Shown here: piece after piece, positions 40,171 through 52,100 of the stretch
Numbering within the stretch: position 1 is the first letter of the stretch
Layout: each line of letters opens with the position of its first letter
Assembly: GCF_024806835.1 (NCBI RefSeq)
Contig: NZ_JANTYU010000007.1
Span: forward strand, 205,641-269,640
Source of the DNA: Xanthomonas sp. 3793
Lineage (GTDB): Bacteria; Pseudomonadota; Gammaproteobacteria; Xanthomonadales; Xanthomonadaceae
Direction: 5' to 3'
DNA: 64,000 nucleotides
Program-made: the position numbers and the translations under genes
The notes under the pieces: generated by a model
Told to the model about the DNA's origin: nothing
Databases searched by the model: none
What the model saw: the letters and a program-made list of their open reading frames with translations, nothing else

Positions 40171-43100
40171 ATGAATCGCATCTATCGCCTGGTCTTCAAC
40201 CGCGCCCTGCGCGTGTGGCAAGTGGCATCCGAATTGGTACGTGCTCCCGGTGGCAGCAAGGGTGCCGCTACCGCGCGTGTGCACAGGCGCACGATGGAGC
40301 CGCTGCAGTTTGCGCTGTTATGCGCCCTTGGCCTGGTGAGTGTGGTCGACATCGCTCAGGCGCAGTCGGCTGGCCGTATCGTGGCCGATTCAGCTGCGCC
40401 AGGCGGCGAACGCCCGACGGTGCTGACCGCTCCCAATGGCGTGCCGATGGTCAACATCACCACGCCGTCGGCAGCGGGCGTCTCGCGTAACCGCTACTCG
40501 CAGTTCGACGTCGGCCGCGAAGGCGCCATCCTCAACAATGCGCGCGGGCAAACCCAGACCCAGTTAGGCGGCTGGGTGCAGGGCAATCCGTGGCTTGCCA
40601 CCGGCAGCGCCAGGGTGATTCTCAATGAGGTCAACGGGCCAGCGAGCCGGCTCAACGGGTACGTGGAAGTCGCCGGACCCCGTGCGGAGGTGATCATTGC
40701 CAATCCGTCCGGCATCCAGGTCGACGGCGGCGGGTTCCTCAACGCCAGCCGGGTGACGCTGACCACCGGCACGCCCATCCTCTCCGGCGGGGCGCTGGAA
40801 GGCTACCGCGTGACCGGCGGCGCCATCCAGGTAGGCGGCGCCGGCCTGGATACCAGCGGCGCGGATTTCACCGATCTGATTACCCGCTCGTTGCAGGTCA
40901 ATGCGGGCATCTGGGCCAATCAGTTGCAGGCCAGCCTGGGCAACAACGTGGTCAGCGCCGATCAAACGCGTGTCGCGCCACAAGCCGCTACCGGTCAGGC
41001 ACCGACCTTCGCACTGGACGTCGGCGCGCTGGGCGGCATGTTTGCCAACAAGATCTGGCTGGTTGGCAACGAACAGGGGCTCGGTGTGCGCAATGCCGGC
41101 AACATCGGCGCACAGGCCGGCGAACTCGTTGTCACGGTGGACGGCCGGCTGGAAAACACCGGTGCATTGCAATCGCGCCAAGACACCCGTATCACCGCCA
41201 CGGGCGGTATCGCCAATGCAGGCACGTTGAGCGCCACGCGCGAATTGCGCGCCTCTACAGCGGCCGATCTGAACAACAGCGGCGGCGTACTCAATGCGCA
41301 ACGGCTGCAGATCGATGCAGCTGCATTACGCAACCAGAACGGCACGATCGAGCAGACCGGCGTGCAGGCACTGGCGTTGAATGCCGGTAGTGTGCGTAAC
41401 CGTGCCGATGGCAGCATCGGTGCAATCGCCGCGGTCGCGCCAAGCGACGGCGCAACGCCCGGCACCGGCAACGGCGGCAACGGCGGCAACGGCGGCAACG
41501 GCAATCAGAACACCGGCGGCATTGATGGTGAAAACGGTGGCACGACGCCTCCCGTCAGCGGGCCGGCACCCGGCGTCGCGCCGCTTGCCGCAGGCGCAGT
41601 GACTATCTCCGGGGTGATGGACAACGATGGCGGCCGCATCAACGGCGGCGGCACAGTGTCGCTGTCGGTTGCAAATGGGCTGGACAACAGCGGCGGGCGG
41701 CTGGGCGTGTCCGCACTCACTGCGCGCGGCGATCTGGGCAACCGCGCCGGCACGCTCGCGGTCTACGGCGATGCCGACCTGCAGCTTGGCGCGTTGGCCA
41801 ATGACCAGGGTCGCTTCACGGTGGCCAATACGCTCGGCCTGGATGCACAGTCGTTGAGCAACCGCGGCGGTGAGCTGCGCCATGCCGGTAGTGGGACGGC
41901 CGCCTGGCAGGTGCGCGGGCTGCTGGATAACCAGGGCGGCGTGCTCTCCAGCAATGCCGCAGCGCTGCAACTCAGCGCGCAAGCAGTGGTCAATGCGCAG
42001 GGCCGCATCGAACATGCCGGGACGCAAGGTCTGACGTTGTCGGCGCAGGACTGGTCCGGTGCCGGCGGCAGCATCGCTACACCGGGTGCGCTCACCTGGC
42101 GCGCAGGTGCAGTGGATCATCGCAATGCCACGGTGAGTACCACACAGCTCGACTTGCAAGCGACCAGCATCGATAACCGCGGCGGCGCGCTGCTCTCGAC
42201 CGGCAACCAGCAGGCGGCCTTGCAGGTGCGCGACCGCCTCGACAACGGCGATGGCGGCACCATCGCCGGCAATGGCGATCTACGCATTCGCGCTGGCACG
42301 CTAGGCAATGCGGGCGGCCAGATTCAACAGGCCGGCAATGGCATGCTGGCCATCGATGCCACTGCACTGGAGGGTCGCGCAGGACGCCTGATCAGCAATG
42401 GTGCGCTGGCAATCAATGGTGGGCGCATCGATCTTGCACAGGGCATCACGTCCGCCCAGCAGATTGGCATCGATGCGGATGCGCTCAGTACCGCGGGCGG
42501 TCGTGTGACATCACTGGGCGATCAAGCGCTACGGCTCACCGTGCGCGATGGCCTGGACAACCGCGATGGCAATCTCGCCAGCAATGCAGGCATTACGATC
42601 GCCGCAGGCGCTGTCGATAATCAGCGTGGCGCGCTCCTGGCGGCGGGCAGCGAAGCCGTCACGCTGGTGGTGGGGGGCGCATTGGACAACAGCGCCGGAA
42701 CCATTTCCGGCAATGGCGCGGTGCAGCTGCAAGCCGGCAGCGTGATCAATCGCGGCGGCACGGTCGTTGCAGCCAATGGCGCTGCATTGCAGGTCAATGC
42801 AGGCAACCTGCTGGACAACAGCCAGGGTGGCCGCCTTGCGGCCAGCGGCGATCTCATCGCGCGCGCGTCCACGTTGGATAACCGTGCCGGCGCGATCGAA
42901 CACGCCGGTACCGGCACCTTGAACGTTGAGGCCAACGCACTCCAGGGCGCAGGCGGCAAATTGCTCAGCCTGGGGGCCCTGCAGCTGGATGGCGGCGACA
43001 TCGATCTGGGCGCCGGCAGCACCACCCAGGCCGAGCGCATCGTCGTCGATGCCGGCAGCCTCAGCACCGCAGGCGGCCAGCTGAGTGCGACCGGTACCGA

Positions 43101-46100
43101 TACGTTGCGCCTGACCCTCACCGGTGCGCTCAACAACGATGGCGGCACGATCGCCGGCAACGGCGCGTTCGCCGTGCAGGCCGCGGCCCTGTCCAACCGC
43201 GGCGGAAGCCTGGTCGCCGCTGGCAGCGCCAGCGGCCGTCTCGACATCAGCGGGCAACTGGACAACGCGAACGGCCGCATTGCCAGCAACGGCAATGCTC
43301 TGCACATTAGTGCAAATCAGCTGATCAATCAGGACGGAACGCTCAGCCACTCCGGCAGCGGCGGCCTGGAGATCGCCGTCACACGGCTGGACGGCAGCAA
43401 GGGCACCATCGTGACCGGCGGCGCGTTGTCGGTGGCGGCAACCGCGATCGATCACCGTGACGCAACCATCGGCGCAGACAGCGTGCAGCTGCAGGCGCAG
43501 ACCCTGGACAACCGCGGCGGACGCATTGTCGCCAGTGGCAGCACTGCGAGCGCCCTCCACGCCGATACATTGAACAATGCCGGCGGCACCGTTGCAGGCA
43601 ATGGCGATTTGTCGCTCACCAGCGATCTGCTGGACAACACACAAGGCACGATCCAGCACGCAGGCAGCGGCCAGCTGCAGATCGACGCACAGACACTTGC
43701 CGGTAACGCCGGCAAGCTGATCAGCAACGGCACCTTGCACGTGACCGGCCAGAGCACCGATCTACGCAATGCCATCACCTCTGCTCGCACCATTGCGGTG
43801 GACACCGGCAACCTCACCACCGCAGGCGGCCAACTGTCGGCAAGCGGTGACCAACAGCTGCGGCTGAGCATTGGCAACACGCTGGACAACACCGGCGGCA
43901 CGATCGGCGGCAACGGTGTGCTGGCGCTTGGTGCACAGACGCTCATCAATACCCAAGGGACGCTGCAGGCCGCAGCTACGGGGCAGTCCACGCTGAGCAT
44001 TGCCCAGGCCTTGCACAACCAGCGGGGCAAGATCCTGCTGGCCGGTGACGGGCACGTCACCGCTGCAAGCATCGACAACCAGGCCGGTACCTTGCACGCG
44101 GCCGGCGGCATGTTGCAGGTGGACGTGGATGGACTGCTCGACAATCGCGCACAGGGCGTGGTGTCCAGTGCAGCCCAACTCGTTCTGGAAGCCGCCACCC
44201 TCGACAACGCGGCCGGCAACGTCATCGCCGGCACCGACCTCACGCTCGTTACCGCTAACGCAATCGGCAACAACGGCGGAGCCATCCAGGCGACCAACGC
44301 ACTGCGCCTGGAATCGGCCGGTCTTTCCAATCGCGCAGGCAACATCATTGGCGGCAGCGCGCTGGTCGACACGCGGGCGCAACTGCTGGACAACGCCGGC
44401 GGCACCATCGGCAGCCAGGTCGGCACGCTGGATATCCGCAGCGGCGCGCTCAACAACGCCGGGGGTCGCCTGCAGTCGCAGGCAACCTTGTTGCTGCAGA
44501 CCAATGGCCAAACGATTACCAATACCGGCTCCGGCGCCAATGGCGGCATTCTCGCCAGCGGCCGCCTGCAAGTGGATGGCGGTGCATTGGATAACCGCGG
44601 TGGCGCGGTGTTTGCGCAAGGCGATGCGCGCCTGACGGTGACCAGCGTCGATAACAGCGCCGCCGGCGCCTTGAGCGCCGCGGGCAATTTCGCGCTCACC
44701 GGCACCACCATGAATAACGTCGGTGGCCGACTGCAGGCCGGGCAGAACGTCGACCTTGGCTTGAACGGTGCGCTCGACAACCAATCGGGCCTGGTCGCTG
44801 CAGGCAGCGTGCTGACCTTGAATGCGTCCACCGTCGATAACCGCAATACGCGCAGCAGTGGCGCACTGGGTCTGCAAGCCAGGCAGTTGCAGCTGCAGGC
44901 GCAATCGCTGGACAACCGCCAAGGGCAGGTCATCACCGACGCGGCAGGCAACCTGCAACTGACGTCATCGCTCAACAATGCAGGCGGCCAGATTTCCTCT
45001 GGCGGCAGTCTGGACATGCGGGCCGATGCCGTCGCCAACAGCGCCGGCCTGCTGCGGTCGGACGGCAACCAGAGCGTGACCGCGCGCAACCTCAGCGGCG
45101 ACGGGCAACTGCAGTCGCAGAGCAATCTCACCCTCAGCCTGCGTGAGGGGTTGACCAATACGGGGGAGATGGTCGCCAACGGCACCCTGACCATTCAGAC
45201 CGATGGCGACCTTTCCAACCAGGGCACCCTGCGCGCCGGCAACCTGGACCTGACCGCGCGCAATGTGGACAACGCCGTCAACGGGCAGATCACCGGCCAG
45301 GGCATCACCCACATCGCCACCGGCGGTCAGCTGGTCAACCGCGGCTTGATCGACGGTGCGGTTACCCATCTGCAAGCGGCAACGCTGGACAACGTCGGCA
45401 CCGGACGCGTGTATGGCGACCACGTCGCGATCGCCGCAGGCACCTTGCAAAACCGTGCCGAGACCATTGCCGGCGTCACCCGTGTGGCCACCGTGGCCGC
45501 ACGCGAGCGCCTGGACCTGGGTGTCGGTCAACTGACCAATACCGATCGCGGCCTGATCTACAGCGATGGCAATGCCGCCATCGGCGGCGCGCTGGATAGC
45601 AATCGCCTCGCCACCGGCACCGCACGTCGGGTCGACAATCTCGGCTCCACCATCGAGGTGGCCGGCGATCTCGATCTGCAAGCCACCACCATCAACAACA
45701 TCCGCCAGAATGTGGTGGTCACCCAGACCACCACCACGCTGGCCCCGGTGCGTCTGGATCAGCCGACCTGGCGCAACAATGGCGAGAACGACACCTCCAA
45801 CATCCGCTCGACGAGCAACTATGCCGCGTCCGAGGTGTACTACCTCAACCCGCAAGACATCCTCGAAGACACCCCCTACATCACCCCGGATGGCTATCAG
45901 GTGCGCCGCGCGGTCATCCGCGTCACGCCGCAGACGAGCGCCTACTTCTTCGCGCGCGGCGGCATGTATCAAGCCACCGGCGAGCGATCGCGCATGGATC
46001 CTCAATCGGGCACGCTGACCATTTACTACACCGGCAGGCAGGACAATCAGGTCAATCCGGACCAGGTGTCAGCGGGCGCGGACGACCCCTTCCGCGAGCT

Positions 46101-49100
46101 GTCGCAGATTCAACCCGGCTCACCGGCATTCCGCTACAACAGCGATACCTTGCGCTATTCAAACGCCTACGGCACCTGCACCACCAATTGCGTGCAGCTG
46201 TGGGCGCAGTTCGCCTACACCGATCCCGACCACATCCTGATGAACCCCCAGGGCACCGGCGGCGGCAAGCTCGGCGACAACGAGCGTTATCGCATGGCGA
46301 CGCGCACGGTGGTCGAAGACGTGCTGCAACCCGGCGCGGGGCCAGAAGCGGTCATCCATGCCGGCGGCACGATGCGCATCGGTACCGATAGCTTGCGTAA
46401 TGAATACGCCCGCATTGCCGCAGGCGGCAATTTGTCCATCGCCGGGCTCACTCAGAACGCGGACGTGACCAACCTGGCCTACACGCTGTTCCGCACCCAC
46501 AGCTTCAGCAACGTCACCACTGCGTACAACGGCACGACCCGCAGCTGGAGCAATCCAGCGATCTCCGAGCAGATCGGCCAGATCGGCAGTGCCATCACCA
46601 GCGGCGGCACGCTGAGCATCGATGTCGGCGACCTGAGCAACCTCAATCAGGGGCGCGATGCACCCAACGTGCGCGATGGTGCCGCGGTGGCCAACCTCAA
46701 CATCCGTGGATCGCAGGCAGCGCCGACCGGCACCGGCATGGGTGGCATTGCCGGCCCGGGGGGCGTGGCCACCAATGCCGCCGACCGTGCGCTGGCTGCG
46801 GCAACGCAGGCCGCAGGACAAAGTGGTGCCGGCAGCGTCGGTGGCGTAGGGAGCAGCGGCCCGGTGACAGGCGCACGCGTGGTCGATGCCGCCGGCGGCT
46901 CGCCGGACCGCATCGCCATGGGCACGCCCGATACACGCGCCCCCACCGGAAGCCTGTTCACGCTCAGGCCCGCCAGCGGCACCTACCTGGTCGAGACCGA
47001 CCCGCAGTTCACCGACTACCGCAGCTGGCTCGGATCGGACTATCTGCTCGACCAGATGGGCTACTCCGCCGATAGCCTGCAAAAACGTCTGGGCGATGGC
47101 TACTACGAGCAGAAGCTGGTGCGCGAGCAGATCGGCCAGCTCACCGGCCGTCGTTTTCTCGACGGCTACAAGAGCGACGAAGCGCAGTACCAGGCATTGC
47201 TGGATGCCGGCGCCACCGTGGGCAAGGCCTGGATCCTGCGTCCAGGTGTTGCGCTGACCGATGCGCAGATGGCCCAGCTCACCAGCGACATCGTCTGGCT
47301 GGTGGAGCAGACCGTGACCCTGCCCGACGGCAGCACCACCACTGCCTTGGTGCCACAGGTCTATCTGCGTCTGCGCCCCGGCGATCTGCAGTCCGGCGGC
47401 GCACTGCTGGCCGGCGCCAATGTCGACGTCAGCCTGACCGGCGGCCTGAAGAACACCGGCACCATCGCCGGCCGCCAGCTGGTGTCCATCGATGCCGGGC
47501 GCATCGAGCACCTGGGCGGCAGCATCAGCGGCAACCAGGTGGGGCTGCGCTCGGCCAGCGACATCCGCATCGAAGGCGCCAGCGTCACCGCCGTAGATGC
47601 GCTGAGCGTGCAGGCGGTCGGCGATGTCACGGTGGCCTCCACCGTGGAAACCCTGCAAGGCGGCGGCTTCCACCAGTACAGCACCACCCAGCTCGAGCGC
47701 GTCGCCGGCCTGTACGTCACCGGCGCCAACGGCAGCGGTGTGCTGTCGGTGGTGGCTGGCCGCGACGTCAACCTGCAGGCTGCGCAGATACGCAACGCCG
47801 GCACCGATGGCCTCACCCAGCTGGTGGCCGGCAACAACCTCAACGTCGGCACCCAAACGCTCTCGCGCAGCACCGACACCACCGCCAACGACCGCAATTT
47901 CCAGCGCAGCAGCGAGACTACCCACGCCGGCACGACCATCCAGGGCGCAGGCGACGTGGTGCTGGCAGCGGGCAACGATCTGAATCTAACCGCGGCGCAG
48001 GTGGGCGCAGGCAAGGCCATGGCCTTGCAGGCCGGGCGCGACATCAACAGCGTCGCGGCCGTGGACAACAGCGCCAGCGACCGCAGCACCGTCACCAAGA
48101 GCAACTCGCTGGCCACCTCCAACTACGACGAAACCGTACGCGGCACCCAGCTCGGCGCCGGCGGCGACATCGTGATGCAGGCTGGCCGCGACCTCACGTT
48201 GGCCTCGACCGCAGTCGCCAGCCAGACCGGCGGCATCGCGCTGGCGGCAGGCAACGACATCAAGCTGCTGGCCACGCAGGAGCAGCATGACGCGGTGGTG
48301 GATAAGGAAACGCGCAAGAAGAGCACCTTCTCCAATGAGAAGACCACCACGCACGACGAATGGCACGACAGTCTCGCCATCGGTTCCTCGCTGAGCGGCA
48401 AGACCGTCAACATGGTCGCGGGCAACGACTTGGCCGTTGTGGGCTCGACGGTGCTTGCTGAGGACAATGTGCGTCTCGCCGCAGGCAACAACGTCACCAT
48501 CGAATCGGCACAGGACACCAGCAGTGAAGCGCACAGCGTTCGCCAGAAGAAATCAGGGCTGACCGGCGCAAGTGGCGGTGGTGTCGCGAGCGTGGGCTAT
48601 TCCAAGTCCAGCAGCGATAGCCAGGAGTCCACACGTACCGTCACCCAGGTCGCCTCGTCGGTGGGTTCGACCGAGGGCAATCTGGTGATCAGCGCAGGCA
48701 ATCAGTTGACCATCGCTGCCTCCGACATCGGTGCCGGTAAGGACGTGACCCTGGCGGCCAAGGACATCGCCCTGCTGGCGCGTCAGGACACAGTCGATCA
48801 TCAGGCCAGCCAATCAAGCAAGTCCAGCGGCTTCTCGGTGGGCGTGACCTACGACCCGGGCGCGTCGTACCGCAGCGCCCGCGATTCGACCACCAAGAAC
48901 ATGGTCGATACCGGTTCGACCATGAGCAAGATCAGCCGCGATGCCGAAGGCGCCGCAGCCGGTACCATGGCCGCGATCACCCCGGTGGTCATCCAGGCCA
49001 GCAGCCATCGCTCCAACGCGTCGCAGACTGAAAGCACCAGCGATGCGCGCGTCAGCCAGCTGGCGGCGGGGGGCAATCTCACGCTGCTCGCCAGCGACGG

Positions 49101-52100
49101 CTCGATCACCAGCCAGGGCACCCAGATGTCGGCCGAAGGCAACGCGGTGTTGCTGGCGAGCAAGGACATCGTATTCGACGTTGCGCACAACACCCAGTCC
49201 AGCGGCAACGCCAGCACTGGCAAAGGCTGGGGCTTCAACAATGCCGCCGGCTTGCCGTACGGCAATTACAACCAGCAAGGCACCGGCAACGGCCAGACCG
49301 ACACCATCACCGGTACGCAGTTGTCGGTGGGTGGCAACGCCAGCCTGACCACCACGCAGGGCGACATCTCCCTCACTGCAAGCAATATCGCGGCACAGGG
49401 CGATGTGAGCATACGTGCGGCCGGCGACCTGACCATCCAGAGCGGGCAGGACCTGCTGGGCAATGCCAACCAGTCCACCAGCAAGGGCATCGGCACGGTG
49501 GTCATCTCCGACACCGAGCGCTTTGCCGGCTACAACAAGAAGAACCACACCGACGACAACGCGCAGGTGGCGCAGGTGGCCAGCAACGTCGGCAGCCTGG
49601 GCGGCAATGTCAGCCTGACGGCTGGCGGTGCGTACACGCAATCGGCCAGCAATGTGGTCGCGGCCAAGGACGTGGACATCACTGCTGCCTCGATCCACTT
49701 GCTGACCGCCAACACCAGCAGCTCCGCTTCGCAGCAGGACGACGATCTCAAGATCGGTGCCTTTGCACGTATCAAGTCGCCGCTGATCGATCTGATCAAC
49801 AACGTGGACGATGCGCGCAAGTCCGATGGACGCTTGGGTACGATGCAGGGGATGGCTGCGGCGGCGAACGCCTATCAGTCGGCCAGTGCGATCAGCAGCA
49901 TGGCCGGTGGCGCAGGTAGCGGCTCGCTACTCAGCGTGGAAGCCGGCGTCGGATTTGCAACCAGCGAGAGCAGCTTCAACAGCAATAGCCAGATCTCGCA
50001 AGGCTCCACCATCACCGGTGGTGGCAACGTGCGCCTGAAAACCACCGAAGGCGACCTGCATATCGTGCAGGGCAACCTCAAGGCCGGCGACACGCTGAGC
50101 CTGGACTCGGCACGCGATCTGGTGCTGGAAGCAGGTAGCTCCAGCAATACGGAGCAGAGCAAGGGCAGCAATGCCGGCTTCGAGGTGGGTGTGGGCGCTT
50201 CGGTGGGCGCACAAACCGGCGTATACGCCTACGTACAAGCCAGTGCGGGTAGCCACAAGTCGAACGTGGACGGCAGCACCTGGCAGAACACGCAGCTGGC
50301 CGGCCAGAACATCGTCCTCAAATCAGAGGGCGACACCACACTGCGTGGTGCTGTGGTCAAAGGCGACCGGATCGATGCACAGATTGGTGGCGACCTCACC
50401 ATCGAATCGCTGCAAGACAAGCTGGATATCCAGTCCAAGGAAAGCAGCGTCGGTGGCCGGGTGCAGGTCTCAGCGGGTACCGCTTGGGATGCCAGCGGGT
50501 ACGCAAGCGGCGCCAAGGCCAACGGCAACTACCTGGGTGTCGTCGAACAGTCGGGCCTATTTGCAGGCAGTGGCGGTTACCACGTCACTGCCGGCAACGT
50601 AAACCTGATCGGCGGCGCGATCGCCAGTACCAATGCCGGTGCCAGCGAACTGACGGCCGACTCGCTGACGTTCACCGATCTGAAAAACCAGATGGACTAC
50701 AGCGCCTCGTCGGGCAGTATCAGCGGCGGGTTCGGCAGTACCGGCAACCAAACCGATGCCAACGGCAACCCGATCCAGCGGACAGCTGGTGAACAGTCCA
50801 GCGACATCGGCAACAACATCGCCAGTGGCAACTACGGCAAGGCCAACACCGGTAGCTTCATGCCGGGTGTGCCGATGAGCGAAAGCGGCAGCGACACCAG
50901 CTATACACGCGCCACGCTGACCGAAGGCACCATCAAGATCGGCGGCAAGACGACCACGGCCGCAGCGACGGGCATCAATACCGATGCCAGTGCCGCGCAT
51001 GAAGCTGTTGCCACCTTGCCGGACGTGCGCAAGATCCTGGGCGAGCAGCAGGCGATGTCGGCCGCGGCCGGCACGGTCATCGCAACAGGCCGACAGATCG
51101 GCCAGGACATTGCTGCTGCCGCTGAGAGCAAGGCGCGGACCATCGAAGCACAATACAAAGAGGGCCTCGAAACCGACGACGAAAAGAACCGTTTTTCAGC
51201 CTTGACGCCTGCTCAGCGGGAAAGCGAACTGCTACAGAAGGTTCCCGATTACCGGGCGGCCTACGAGTCAAAGCAGCAATGGGGCACGGGCGGCGACTAT
51301 AGCCGTGCGTTGCAGGCGGTCACCACGGTGTTGGTTGGCAGTGTCGCCGGTCAAGGCGCTGGCCAGTTGGCAGGCAATGCGTTGGCCCCATACGCCGCAC
51401 AGTTGGTCGGCAAGACGTTCGACCAGAACCACGGAAGTGATCCGAATGCCGTGCTACAGGGCTTGTCGCATGCGGTCCTGGGCGCAGTGCTGGCACAAGT
51501 CAACGGTACGTCTATGGCGGGCGGTGCGCTGGCCGGCGCTGGTGGTGAGGTTGCGGCGCAATACCTGACCAAAGCCCTGTACGGCGACGATCCGCAAGCC
51601 TACGGCCCGGATGGCAAGTTTGATCCGAATCGGTTGCCGGAAGCGGACAAGCAGATGATCGTCTCGCTTTCGCAGGCTGTCGGTGCCATTGCGGGTGGGA
51701 TCACTGGTGGGAGTTTGGCTGACTCAGCTGCGACAGCAAATATTGCTAAGAACGCAATAGAAAACAACTACCTTAGTCATCCACAACGCGACCAGAAGGC
51801 ACGCGAACTGGAAGCATGTAAAACAGAGAAGTGCCGGGAAGGCGTCGAGCAAAAATGGGACGATACAAGTCTTGCGCAAAGCCACGAGATGAAGGACAGA
51901 TACTTCAGTGCGTTGACTCCAGAGCAGCAATCCCAGCTGTTGAACCTTAAGCCTGGTACTAAGGAATATGACGCTATCCTTGCAAAAGGCGTTATGCAGG
52001 CAGCATCAAAAGTCTCTCCCGGATTATCATCAATTTACAATAATAGCTTTGAGCTACTGACAGAAACGGACTGGCAGGGCTGGAAAGCTAATTATCCGGC

